From the NCBI GenBank assembly GCA_003104905.1, contig PQAS01000002.1:33663-97662 (forward strand): 64,000 bases of DNA. Direction: 5' to 3'. The stretch comes from Candidatus Methanoperedentaceae archaeon. GTDB taxonomy: Archaea > Halobacteriota > Methanosarcinia > Methanosarcinales > Methanoperedenaceae. The notes beneath the pieces were generated by a model. It saw only the letters and a program-made list of their open reading frames with translations. It was not told where the DNA came from and did no database searches. A program made the position numbers and the translations under genes. Positions 18,266 through 27,287 of the stretch are shown piece by piece (the stretch's first letter is position 1; the number at the start of each line of letters is the position of its first letter).

Positions 18266-19782
18266 TGGCAGCTTTAATTTCATTGATGATTGCTATTTCT
18301 TTGATAGGAGCAATCATAACATTCTTGACAAGAACCAGGCAGCAGGCCCGCATGATAGCATTGATAACATCAATGATATCATTTGTCATATCATTGATAC
18401 TATTCTTTGGATTCAACAGTTCAACTTCTTCAATGCAATTCCTTGAAACATCGGCATGGGTACCCAGCATAGGTGTAACTTTAAAGTTCGGGGTGGATGG
18501 AATTAGCATGCCCCTTGTACTGCTGTCAAATATTATAATTCCACTGACAGTCATATTCGCATGGGGTGAAACAAAACAGGCAAACCAGTTCTATGGTCTG
18601 ATACTTCTGGAACTCGTAGGAGTTATGGGAGTTTTCACTTCACTTGATTTCTTTGTATTCTATATATTCTGGGAAATCGTCCTTATCCCTATGTACTTCC
18701 TGATAAGCATATGGGGAGGACCTAGAAAAGATTACGCTGCAATTAAGTTCTTCATATATACGCATGTGGCAAGTCTTGTCATGCTGCTTGCGATATTTAC
18801 GCTGTACTTCAATTCGCTGCAAATAACCGGGAAACCGAGTTTTGACATATTTGAACTCCTTAAATCCTACCAGGTTATGGACGGATGGTTGTTGAAAAAT
18901 ATAATCTCTATAAAAGATGCGGTATTTATTGGGTTATTGTTCGGTTTTCTTGTAAAAATGCCGGCTGTACCTTTCCACACGTGGCTGCCTGATGCACATG
19001 TTGAAGCCCCTACGGCAGGTAGTGTCATACTTGCGGCTTTGCTGCTCAAAATGGGTGGTTATGGTCTATTCAGGGTTATTCTTCCAATCCTGCCATATTC
19101 CAGTTCACCTGATTATTTGATCTCTATCATGGCCGTAATCGGTGTGCTTAGCATCCTTTACGGGACCTTCCTGGCACTTGCCCAGCGTGATCTCAAGAAG
19201 ATGGTCGCATATTCGAGTATAAGCCACATGGGTTATGTTACACTTGGCGCTGCCGCTCTCATTCCACTCTCCGTAAGCGGAGCAATGTACCAGCAATTTT
19301 CACACGGTCTTATCACGGGTGTATTGTTCATGTCATGCGGTGTAATACAGCATTCTGCAGGAACAAGGATAATACATGACCTTGGAGGCATAGCAAAATA
19401 TATGCCAAAACTTACCTTTGTTATGCTGGCAGGATTCCTTGCCTCGCTTGGATTACCAGGTATGAGCGGATTCATAGCTGAATTCCTTATCCTTGTGAAC
19501 TCATATTTCTCACTTCCAACATTCGTGATCCTGGCGCTTTTTGGCATCGTTTTTACAGCAGGATATCATTTGTGGGCAATGCAAAGAGCGGTATTTGGCA
19601 CTTACAATGAGAAACTGGGGCATATCCATGATGGGGCAAGCTATGAAATTGCTTCAATGGCAATTCTTGTCCTCCTGGTAATATACTTTGGACTAAATCC
19701 CAACCCTGTGCTTGATATGATGACTGCGAACGCAACTCAACTACTGGAAATGGTTACAGGAATGAAAGGAGTGATAACATGA
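18265..19782 (+). CDS. fpoM: F420H2 dehydrogenase subunit M (NuoM-like)
   Basis: This 505-residue antiporter-like subunit is homologous to NuoM/ND4. Seen are FWEIVLIPMYFLISIWG with the TM5 Glu, KMPAVPFHTWLPDAHVEAPT and QFSHGLITGVLFM. Its size and about 14 hydrophobic helices fit the family. It overlaps fpoN by ATGA. Confidence 0.94.
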   Translation: MAALISLMIAISLIGAIITFLTRTRQQARMIALITSMISFVISLILFFGFNSSTSSMQFLETSAWVPSIGVTLKFGVDGISMPLVLLSNIIIPLTVIFAWGETKQANQFYGLILLELVGVMGVFTSLDFFVFYIFWEIVLIPMYFLISIWGGPRKDYAAIKFFIYTHVASLVMLLAIFTLYFNSLQITGKPSFDIFELLKSYQVMDGWLLKNIISIKDAVFIGLLFGFLVKMPAVPFHTWLPDAHVEAPTAGSVILAALLLKMGGYGLFRVILPILPYSSSPDYLISIMAVIGVLSILYGTFLALAQRDLKKMVAYSSISHMGYVTLGAAALIPLSVSGAMYQQFSHGLITGVLFMSCGVIQHSAGTRIIHDLGGIAKYMPKLTFVMLAGFLASLGLPGMSGFIAEFLILVNSYFSLPTFVILALFGIVFTAGYHLWAMQRAVFGTYNEKLGHIHDGASYEIASMAILVLLVIYFGLNPNPVLDMMTANATQLLEMVTGMKGVIT

Positions 19783-21254
19783 ACTTTACTTTATTTGCCC
19801 CTGAAATACTGTTGACCGTACTGGCTTTTGTCATTATATTGATGGGTTTATTGGTAAATGATAAATCCAAGAATATGCTGGGTTACTTAAGTGCGGCAGG
19901 TCTTCTGGCCAGCATTGTATATCTTGTTGGCAACGGGATGACCGGGAAAACCAGTTACTTCTATGATTCCCTGGTAGTTGACCCATTGTCCCAGGTTTTC
20001 AAATTGATATTCATAATAGTATCAATAATAGCAGTCATTGCTTCTATTGAATATTTCAAGAACAATCGTAATCAGGATGAGTATTATGCCCTCCTTCTGC
20101 TGTCTACCGTGGGAATGATGGTGGTTGCATCGGCAAATGACCTGATATCGTTATTTGTAGGCTTTGAACTTGCAAGCATGTCAACATATGTCCTTGCAGG
20201 TTTTGAGAAGAAGAACCCGGCTTCACTTGAAGCAGCGTTAAAATATTTCATCATAGGTTCTCTTTCCTCGGCTTTGATGTTATTCGGTATGTCGATTGTC
20301 TATGGAATGACCGGTTCTACCAATATTCCTGCAATAATTGAGTTCTTTAAGGTTACCCATCTGAGTGCAGAAAGTTCACTCGGAATACTTGCGATGGTCT
20401 TCCTTGTGGCAGGATTCGGTTTTAAGATGGCTATTGTGCCATTCCATATGTGGGCTCCTGATACATATGAAGGTTCACCCAGTGTTGTCTCAGCCCTGCT
20501 TGCAGCGGGTTCTAAGAAGATGGGATTTGTTGCAGCATTCAGGGTACTTATCCTTGCATTAGTTGCGATCAAGGTGGATATCCAGTATACCTTTGCTATA
20601 CTTGCAATATTGACCATGAGTTATGGTAACATCGTTGCCATTTCCCAGCGCAGCATCAAGAGGATGCTTGCATATTCATCCATTGCCCAGGCCGGATATA
20701 TTTCACTTGCTTTTGTAGTGATGACCCAGATGTCAATTGCAGGAGGCGTACTTCTTGCCCTTGGCCATGCCCTTATGAAAGCCGGCGCATTCATTGCAGT
20801 AGCAGTTGTTGGTTATATGGTCTTAAATGATAATAAGAATGCTAAGAACTCAGATGATATAGGGAATTTTGCAGGGCTTGGAAAACGCGCACCAATAACA
20901 GCATTTTCGCTGTTCATATTTTTCCTGGCACTGGCAGGAATACCGCCGTCAGCAGGATTCATAGGGAAATTCGTATTATTCTATTCAATAACAGTGGAAG
21001 CTTTAACCCCGGCAACCAGCTGGCTTCTAATTATTGTGATCATTGCAATTTTAAACAGTGCATTATCCATCTATTACTATGCAAGGGTCATAAGATACAT
21101 GTATGTGCTGCCGCCAAATGGTGAAACGATAAGAGAACCGGCGCCATATGTTGTAGCAATGTTGATTGCAGTGATAGGCACGATCGGAATAGGTTTGTAT
21201 CCAGAACCCTTCGTCCAGATGGCAATCAATGCGGCTCATGTTCTAGGAGTGTGA
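19779..21254 (+). CDS. fpoN: F420H2 dehydrogenase subunit N (NuoN-like)
   Basis: This 491-residue third antiporter-like subunit is homologous to NuoN/ND2. Seen are FVGFELASMSTYVLAGF (TM5 Glu), KMAIVPFHMWAPDTYEGSPS and LGHALMKAGAFIA. It sits next to FpoM and FpoK in the membrane arm. Its stop lies just before the fpoO start. Confidence 0.94.
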   Translation: MNFTLFAPEILLTVLAFVIILMGLLVNDKSKNMLGYLSAAGLLASIVYLVGNGMTGKTSYFYDSLVVDPLSQVFKLIFIIVSIIAVIASIEYFKNNRNQDEYYALLLLSTVGMMVVASANDLISLFVGFELASMSTYVLAGFEKKNPASLEAALKYFIIGSLSSALMLFGMSIVYGMTGSTNIPAIIEFFKVTHLSAESSLGILAMVFLVAGFGFKMAIVPFHMWAPDTYEGSPSVVSALLAAGSKKMGFVAAFRVLILALVAIKVDIQYTFAILAILTMSYGNIVAISQRSIKRMLAYSSIAQAGYISLAFVVMTQMSIAGGVLLALGHALMKAGAFIAVAVVGYMVLNDNKNAKNSDDIGNFAGLGKRAPITAFSLFIFFLALAGIPPSAGFIGKFVLFYSITVEALTPATSWLLIIVIIAILNSALSIYYYARVIRYMYVLPPNGETIREPAPYVVAMLIAVIGTIGIGLYPEPFVQMAINAAHVLGV

Positions 21255-21259
21255 TATTT

Positions 21260-21610
21260 ATGGCAGATTGTGAATTATGTGGTGTAGCAAGACCAACTCT
21301 TTGTCCGGTAAAAGTTAAGGATTTAAGTGTAATAGCAGCTTATCCTGGAGGGACATGGAGAGGAATAAACGAAGAATGTCTTAACAGGTGTCATGAGGCG
21401 AACATTGACAGGACCCCAATAAAAGCGAAGAAATGCGATCTTTGCGGAACCAGGAATGTTCCCCTATTTCAGGTAAAAATCCAGATACCCATTTTCCAGG
21501 AACCGTATCAAAGGGATGCGAACAAAGCTATGTGTGAAAGTTGTTTTGAAGCTTGCGAAGACACGATCAAACGGCGTGAAGCTGAAAAACAAGAGTCACA
21601 TCATCTTTAG
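21260..21610 (+). CDS. fpoO: F420H2 dehydrogenase subunit O
   Basis: This 116-residue Cys-rich protein is the last gene of the operon, the place of FpoO in Methanosarcina; bacteria have no counterpart. Cysteines occur as CELC, LCP, ECLNRCHE, KKCDLCG and CESCFEAC, which suggests a bound Fe-S cluster or zinc. FpoO is thought to be a hydrophilic accessory subunit, possibly with a [2Fe-2S] cluster. I prefer the ATG at 21260, about 8 bases after AGGAGTG; an in-frame GTG at 21251 would overlap fpoN. With it the operon is complete except for the separately encoded FpoF. Confidence 0.88.
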   Translation: MADCELCGVARPTLCPVKVKDLSVIAAYPGGTWRGINEECLNRCHEANIDRTPIKAKKCDLCGTRNVPLFQVKIQIPIFQEPYQRDANKAMCESCFEACEDTIKRREAEKQESHHL

Positions 21611-21619
21611 CTCTTTTTT

Positions 21620-21648
21620 TTCACCTCTTTTCACACCCTCATTTATAT
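21620..21648 (+). promoter_or_regulatory. TTCAC direct-repeat/TATA promoter of the HEAT-CheC gene (site a)
   Basis: TTCACCTCTTTTCACA (21620-21635) is followed by ATTTATATTT. The repeats start 10 bp apart. It is a degenerate member of the motif shared by seven promoters in this window, and also sits just behind fpoO, where the T-run 21613-21621 could end the fpo transcript. Confidence 0.55.
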
Positions 21649-21735
21649 TTGTGTGAATTCAAGGCAAATATATCTTTAGACTCGAGCAAGATGTATCTAT
21701 GATGATAAATAATCGATATTATCGAGGAAATTAAA

Positions 21736-23652
21736 TTGCCTTTAGACCACACAGACTTAAGAGAAATGAAAAAACGCCAGGATATTGAGGGGTTAGTGAA
21801 TATCCTTGAAACCGGCGATATAAAGGAATGCCGGGAAGCGATATGCATATTAGGAGAACTGAGGACCAGGAAGGCAATTACTCCCCTGATAGGATTTCTT
21901 GAAACTGACGATGTACAGATCCGTTCAAATGCAGCATGGGCTCTTGGCGAGATAGGGCACATAAAAGCTGTTTTACCGTTAATAGGCCTCTTAAATGATC
22001 CTATTGAAAATGTACGGATAAATGCGGCCTGGTCCCTGGGAAGAATAGGCGATAAACGCGCTTTATCAGTTTTGAGATATGCTGTGAAGAATGGTTCAAC
22101 AGACCTTCGAAAACATGCACGGGAAGCAATAGCCCGGATAGACTCCAACGGAAATGACAAATGGCGAAACATGTTAGAACCTGACAATTCTGATACCGTG
22201 GACAATCCTCTAATTGCGATTGAAGTCCCTTCAGATATGGATTGCAATTATTTATCCAGAGTAGAAGATGATGAATCCCAAACAGATTACGAAAATATGG
22301 CAAGGTTCTCAAGGCATATCCAGATAAGAGATACATGCGATTCATTTTCAGAAGAGAACACACGAAAGATCGTATTGGGATTAAAGGACGATTCTAAGGG
22401 TCTGGTTTCAATTGATATTTTATTCAGATATAAAGATAATCAAGGTATCGAAAGAAAGTCAAGTTCTGTGTGGCTGCAAATGTCAAGTCTTGATGGGGAA
22501 CATAAGACTGAAAGGGAAATTGAAAGGATCGATTCCAGGCCAAAAGATAGAACGGGTGAAAGCAGTAAGAGAAAAGCGAAAATAAAACATTTAAGAAAGC
22601 CAAGACCTGTCGATTATGATATACCTGAGGAAATCGGATTTGATCCAATCGACAAAGATCCGACTGATGAAGAGGACGAGAGGATAATCAATAAGAGAAT
22701 AACCCGGCAAAGACATGGGACACAAGACAAAGAAGATAATCAGGAAACAATAAAACCACTTAAAAGATTCCGGAAGACACCCGTTCCTGAATTGGACATC
22801 AATGAGATACCAGAACCAGTACTTGAGGAAACCGAAAAGGTTCCTGAGCAGCCCGGAGTATCCCAACCCGAACCTGAACAGGCTCTTGTTCCTGAACCCA
22901 GAGTATCCAAACCTGAAGCTAAACCTGATCCTGAACCCAGAGTATCCAAACCAGAAGCTAAACCTGCTCCTGTGCCTGAACCCAAACCTGAACTTCCTAT
23001 CATACAGAAACCTGAAGTTAAAGCGGCACCCGAAATAAAGCCAATCGGGGGAAATGTAAATTCGGCCGTCCAGCTCTTGAGCGATATCGGCATGTCGGGT
23101 ATGACCAATGCGGCTTCAACTGTTACTCAGTTATCAGGGGAGGAAGCGGAATCACTACATTCTAAATTGCGAACGCTTCCGATCGATGAAATGAAGGAAG
23201 AAATAACAAGTCTTGGCGATAATGTAGTTATGATCGGTGTGGAGCTTCATGGCAACGGCCAGGCAGGTGAAGTCAAAGGGGCGATGCAAATATATATTTC
23301 AAGCCAAACCGCACTTGATGTCGCTAATGACCTCCTATGCAATACTCCTGATGCAGCGATAAAGGAATTCAACGAGGATATTATTTCTACATTAAAAGAA
23401 ACTGCAAATATTTTTGGAGGTCAATATATCAGTGCAATATCCGAATATATCGAAGTGCCATTAACATTGAAGACGCCGACATTCAATTCAGGAAATTCTT
23501 CAAATGTTGCCGAATCTGTATTGAAAGAAATTACGGGTAAAATAGAGTTTGCCCTTGCAACAAATTTACAATTGGGAAATAATAGGATCGGACATTTGAT
23601 AATGCTGGTTGATACAAAATCCTTTGATATTATTATACAAAAGCTCTTTTAG
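21736..23652 (+). CDS. HEAT-repeat / CheC-family phosphatase fusion protein
   Basis: This 638-residue three-part protein is predicted to be cytoplasmic. Residues ~15-140 are PBS-lyase-type HEAT repeats (ICILGELRTRKAITPLIGFL, AAWALGEIG, AAWSLGRIG). Residues ~140-435 are a charged linker ending in a run of P-E-P-K/V-S-K-P repeats. Residues ~437-638 resemble CheC/CheX/FliY. The second half of that domain carries the exact CheY-P phosphatase signature S551-x3-E555-x2-N558-x22-P581. The first copy is degenerate (SDIGMSG, with Met at the Asn position and no Pro). It should therefore dephosphorylate a response regulator, with the HEAT part as docking platform (inference). The start is TTG at 21736 with GAGG upstream; an ATG 10 codons later is possible. 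The promoter motif links it to the receptor island. Confidence 0.75.
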   Translation: MPLDHTDLREMKKRQDIEGLVNILETGDIKECREAICILGELRTRKAITPLIGFLETDDVQIRSNAAWALGEIGHIKAVLPLIGLLNDPIENVRINAAWSLGRIGDKRALSVLRYAVKNGSTDLRKHAREAIARIDSNGNDKWRNMLEPDNSDTVDNPLIAIEVPSDMDCNYLSRVEDDESQTDYENMARFSRHIQIRDTCDSFSEENTRKIVLGLKDDSKGLVSIDILFRYKDNQGIERKSSSVWLQMSSLDGEHKTEREIERIDSRPKDRTGESSKRKAKIKHLRKPRPVDYDIPEEIGFDPIDKDPTDEEDERIINKRITRQRHGTQDKEDNQETIKPLKRFRKTPVPELDINEIPEPVLEETEKVPEQPGVSQPEPEQALVPEPRVSKPEAKPDPEPRVSKPEAKPAPVPEPKPELPIIQKPEVKAAPEIKPIGGNVNSAVQLLSDIGMSGMTNAASTVTQLSGEEAESLHSKLRTLPIDEMKEEITSLGDNVVMIGVELHGNGQAGEVKGAMQIYISSQTALDVANDLLCNTPDAAIKEFNEDIISTLKETANIFGGQYISAISEYIEVPLTLKTPTFNSGNSSNVAESVLKEITGKIEFALATNLQLGNNRIGHLIMLVDTKSFDIIIQKLF

Positions 23653-23667
23653 TTTTAGAAAAAAATA

Positions 23668-23696
23668 TAATTATATGTGTATAACACATATAATTA
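23668..23696. terminator. Perfect 13-bp inverted repeat after the HEAT-CheC gene
   Basis: TAATTATATGTGT and ACACATATAATTA pair perfectly around a 3-base loop. It lies 16 bp after the HEAT-CheC stop and before the convergent heme-motif gene. It may be a bidirectional terminator or mRNA 3' end, or a protein-binding palindrome. Being AT-rich, it is not a strong classical terminator. Confidence 0.45.
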
Positions 23697-23783
23697 CGCG
23701 CATGAGGAATGACATTTGCATGTCCCTTTTTTAATCTTCCTTATTTTCGCAATTTTCATAACTCACCTCCTGATTCATTTATT

Positions 23784-25700
23784 TCAAGTATTGATCCATT
23801 CATTAACGAGTTCACCTACTTCCTGTGCATTCAATGGCCGATCAAATCCAAAAGGAATTATGGCGTTTCTGGAGTCATTTATAGCTTGCATTAGATCCCC
23901 TGTTTCTATTATATCAGGATTATTACCAAGACGTCTGTAGAATTCCAGGATATCGATCTTGACACCTTCATCTCCTGACACATATTGTACAATTCCATCA
24001 TTACTTATTGTACCAATTATCTGGTAAGTTCCAATGGATATATTTGCCGGTGATGTCAATGTATAGGTGATGTTCCTGGGGATTCCCGGTAACATTTCGA
24101 GCAATATCCATTCATGTGTACTGTTCTTGAAACCATCATCAGATGTGTATGTTACATTCCATCCTTCAGGAATGTCTTCATGAAGATTCAATGCCTGGTT
24201 TATGCTGCTTGTGATACTGATCGTAATATCTGTGGATTCACCGGGGAGAATAGATGTACTTTCTATTTTACGGGTCGCGTTCATAAATTGCACGAAAGTA
24301 AAGTTGACCATTTTTTGGGATTCGATATTTCCTGCATAATCCGTTGAAAAGTATGTTACATTATTCTGTCCGAACGTATCAACAACGAATGGCACTGTGT
24401 ATGTCGTTGTATTACCACCGTTAACACTGAAGAAAGTCTCATTAACACCCGATCCTCCCGGATTATCCGTGGCAGTTAAACTAATAGTCACATTATTATA
24501 TGAACCATTCTCAGCAACACCCCAAATATTCGTTATAGGCGGGATTATATCCATTCCTAATCCACTGATAATAGTAAAGTTAACCATCTTTGGGGATTCT
24601 ATATTTCCTGCAACATCCTTAGACCAGTATGTTACACTATCCTGTCCGATTATATCAACAATGAATGGCACTGTGTATGTTGTGGTTTGACCACCATTAA
24701 CGCTGAAGATTGTTTCCTTAACACCCGATCCTCCCGGATTATCTGCAGCTGTCAAAGCAATGGCCACATTATTATTATACAAACCCTTTTCAATAACCCC
24801 GCTTATGTTCGTTTCAGGTGGAATAACATCTACTGGTACACTGGTAATAGTAAAATAAACCGTCTTTTGAGGTTCAATATTTCCTGCATTATCCGTAGAC
24901 CAGTATGCTACACTATCCCGTCCGATCGTATCAACAATGAATGGCACTGTATATGTTGTGGTTTGACCACCATTAACGCTGAAGATTGTCTCCTTAACAC
25001 CCGATCCTCCCGGATTATCCATAGCAGTCAAAGTAATGGTTGCATTATTATTATACAAACCATTCTCAGTAACGCCATTTATGTTCGTTTGGGGGGGAAT
25101 CGTATCTATTGGCAATTGATTGGCTATTGTAAAGTTAACGATCGCTGGGACTTCAATATTTCCCGCATTATCTATTGACCAGTAAGTTACATTATTCTGC
25201 CCGTTCGTATTAACAACGAATGGTATGGAATATTTCGTTGCCGGACCGCCATTAGTACTGAACATCGTCTCCCTGACACCCGATCCACCCATATTATCCG
25301 TAGCAGTTAAAGTAATAGTTACGGCAGTATTATATGAACCGTTTTCAGTAACGCCACTTATATTCGTTTCAGGTGGAATAGTATCTGCCGGCGCAGGTAC
25401 TCCGGGAGGAACTCCTATAGATAACAACGCGCCTGCTGGATTTGAACTGTGGCTTGTTATGGCTGCAAATGCATTTCCATAGGAATTTAAGGCAGGTGGG
25501 GAAGTATGGCACGTACTGCATGACGTGCCGGTGGTTCCATACACGGATTGAAGTGCTCCGAAATAGCCTGAGTTTGCCGATGCTTCGGGCATTATTACAA
25601 GGGCCGATATTAAGAGCAGCAATACAACATTAAATATATTATTCATATAAAATTTATATCCATTTTGCATATTTATACCTGATTCATATTTAGTTATCAT
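23784..25700 (-). CDS. Secreted c-type heme-motif protein with four Ig-like repeats
   Basis: This 638-residue exported protein has a signal peptide (hydrophobic core NVVLLLLISALVIMP, about residues 24-38). A single CSTCH heme c motif follows at about 61-65, within CHTSPPALNSYGNAF, a known monoheme cytochrome environment. Four ~92-residue repeats come next, each starting D-x-I-P-P-x-T-N and ending with VTYWS-D-AGNIE, like Ig-like/OmpL47 bacterial surface repeats. The last ~160 residues hold another beta-rich domain and a dockerin-like tail (FYRRLGNNPDIIETGDLM). I chose the ATG at 25700 because GGAGAGG lies 7 bases upstream; a frame extending to 25745 lacks such support. No heme ligand other than the motif His is evident. 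Extracellular electron transfer or surface binding is inference. The 292-bp gap upstream shows no further gene. Confidence 0.7.
   Translation of the reverse strand: MITKYESGINMQNGYKFYMNNIFNVVLLLLISALVIMPEASANSGYFGALQSVYGTTGTSCSTCHTSPPALNSYGNAFAAITSHSSNPAGALLSIGVPPGVPAPADTIPPETNISGVTENGSYNTAVTITLTATDNMGGSGVRETMFSTNGGPATKYSIPFVVNTNGQNNVTYWSIDNAGNIEVPAIVNFTIANQLPIDTIPPQTNINGVTENGLYNNNATITLTAMDNPGGSGVKETIFSVNGGQTTTYTVPFIVDTIGRDSVAYWSTDNAGNIEPQKTVYFTITSVPVDVIPPETNISGVIEKGLYNNNVAIALTAADNPGGSGVKETIFSVNGGQTTTYTVPFIVDIIGQDSVTYWSKDVAGNIESPKMVNFTIISGLGMDIIPPITNIWGVAENGSYNNVTISLTATDNPGGSGVNETFFSVNGGNTTTYTVPFVVDTFGQNNVTYFSTDYAGNIESQKMVNFTFVQFMNATRKIESTSILPGESTDITISITSSINQALNLHEDIPEGWNVTYTSDDGFKNSTHEWILLEMLPGIPRNITYTLTSPANISIGTYQIIGTISNDGIVQYVSGDEGVKIDILEFYRRLGNNPDIIETGDLMQAINDSRNAIIPFGFDRPLNAQEVGELVNEWINT
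24270..25385 (-). repeat. Four tandem ~275-bp repeats encoding Ig-like domains
   Basis: The coding repeats begin at about 25385, 25113, 24834 and 24555. The middle two are nearly identical in DNA over long stretches (for example 24660-24730 versus 24930-25010), which points to recent unit duplication or gene conversion. This is a repeat inside a gene, not a mobile element. Confidence 0.7.
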
Positions 25701-25992
25701 CTTTTTTACCTCTCCGCCTGTCTGATTATGTTTTTTCACTTCCAATCCTGCAAATATATGTCATGGGCCACTCCATGGTCCTGTTTCCAGACCGAGATAG
25801 GAGAAAAAATCTATGCAGAATGCATCTCCAAAATCTCGTTTTTTATCTTCACTTATTCAACAAAAATATCTTTGTTGTGAACCATATTTAAACCTTTCGA
25901 TTTTTATTAATAAATGATAATTATAATATAGATTATAATGATACATTTGGAACGCAATAATTTTGTGTTTCTTTTAAAAAAATCAAAACGCA

Positions 25993-27123
25993 TCACGAAA
26001 CATAGACTTCATTAGTGCGGATTACCTTTTCCACATCCCTTTCCAGTTTTGAAAGCATGGATTTGTCGACTTTCTTTCCTTTTAACTGTTCAATGAACAT
26101 CAGGGATTTCGTATGGTCGTCAGGAAGCAGTTTCCATGTTGGCCTTTCCACATAGTAATCTATCCCGTTCGCATATGCCAGCATTTTTTCGCAGACATCT
26201 TCGCTTATCCATCCTATGTCAATATAATACTCCAGTACTTCGGAAAGATTGTTCCGTCCCACTTTTTCCAGCAGGAATTCGATCCAGTTCAAAAGGATGA
26301 TCGAAGTTTCCGTTTTATTATCCAGAGATTGTAATTTGATATTTTCATCCGGATATTGCGGATCCGGATCTATAGTTTTTCCCGGTTCAAGCGTAACAGA
26401 AGAAGATTGTACGGCAGCCTGCTGTATGGATTGTTCTATCATTGGTTTTATCTGTTCGATGACGGGTTTTATCCTTTCCATTACCTGGTCCGAGACATTC
26501 TTGATCATATCTTCCTGATTTGCCGGTGCTGAACCTACTAATTGAGTTAGTTCTTCCAGGCTCCCTTCAAGCGCTTTGAATTTTATATCATATTCTTCTC
26601 TTATATTTGCAGGGATCTCGGAAGGTTTCTGGCTTATAATATCAATTCTTTTCTCCAGCTGGTCCAACTTCTCGTTTGGAATCATTCCCTTATCCCCGAC
26701 AAAAGGATTTACGGTACTTGAAACGACTTCATACAATGATAATAATTCCAGAAGGCTCTCATCTATCTTATCCAGCCTGTCCTTAAATTCACCCACGGAA
26801 GTTTTAGTGGTTGATATTGCCCCTTCAAGTTTATTTATTTTAACATCAAATTCCTTTATAGATTCAACACTTGTATTGAGCTGTTCTGTTTTTGATTTAA
26901 CAATCTCTTCAATTTTTTGTGTCATTTCTTCCTGGGCTTTCTTGACCTGATCGGAAATATCAGGCACATTTGATGGTGTACCCGGGGAAGCAGAGGATGG
27001 AATGGAAGGGGAAACAGATAAAATTCCGGCATCTGGAGTCTTCTTGATGCGCTCGATCTTCTTTATGAGGGACTCTTCAGGCATCTTGAATTTTTTTAGT
27101 TTTTCTGAAATATCCTCAAACAT
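25993..27123 (-). CDS. Archaellum accessory protein ArlC/ArlE fusion (FlaCE-like)
   Basis: This 376-residue protein has a Pro/Ser-rich linker (about 35-55) and coiled-coil regions. The FlaC-like signature LLSLYEVVSSTVNPFVG falls at about residue 128-144. A FlaD/E-like C-terminal domain holds NWIEFLLEKVGRNNLSEVL, YYIDIGWIS and a final ESxVYVS-like end. In Euryarchaeota these proteins form the cytosolic ring below the archaellum motor and link it to chemotaxis through CheF. No other arl gene is next to it. It is divergent from the KaiC-like gene, and the 164-bp spacer holds shared-motif site b on the other strand. Its position beside CheC and MCP genes supports a motility or signalling role. 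Confidence 0.85.
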   Translation of the reverse strand: MFEDISEKLKKFKMPEESLIKKIERIKKTPDAGILSVSPSIPSSASPGTPSNVPDISDQVKKAQEEMTQKIEEIVKSKTEQLNTSVESIKEFDVKINKLEGAISTTKTSVGEFKDRLDKIDESLLELLSLYEVVSSTVNPFVGDKGMIPNEKLDQLEKRIDIISQKPSEIPANIREEYDIKFKALEGSLEELTQLVGSAPANQEDMIKNVSDQVMERIKPVIEQIKPMIEQSIQQAAVQSSSVTLEPGKTIDPDPQYPDENIKLQSLDNKTETSIILLNWIEFLLEKVGRNNLSEVLEYYIDIGWISEDVCEKMLAYANGIDYYVERPTWKLLPDDHTKSLMFIEQLKGKKVDKSMLSKLERDVEKVIRTNEVYVS

Positions 27124-27212
27124 TATTGTCCTTCTAATTATTTTTTTATTAATATGATATTGAACGTAATTATAATTATTCTACTTTTGATAGTACAGGT
27201 TATTAAGCGTAA

Positions 27213-27245
27213 TTCACACACTTTTCACAACTGCGTTTATATAGA
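27213..27245 (+). promoter_or_regulatory. TTCACA direct-repeat/TATA promoter of the KaiC-like gene (site b)
   Basis: TTCACACACTTTTCACAA (27213-27230) is followed by a GTTTATATAG box at 27235-27244. The ATG is 43 bp further on. The repeats start 11 bp apart, as in the MCP promoters. Confidence 0.65.
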
Positions 27246-27287
27246 CAAAAAATCAAACAATCTATACTTACCTATTAAGAGGTCATT

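Noticed and set aside
25701..25992. Possible structured leader (riboswitch) before the heme-motif gene
   Set aside because: Only short pairings such as ATGG/CCAT are visible, and no known riboswitch core is recognisable.
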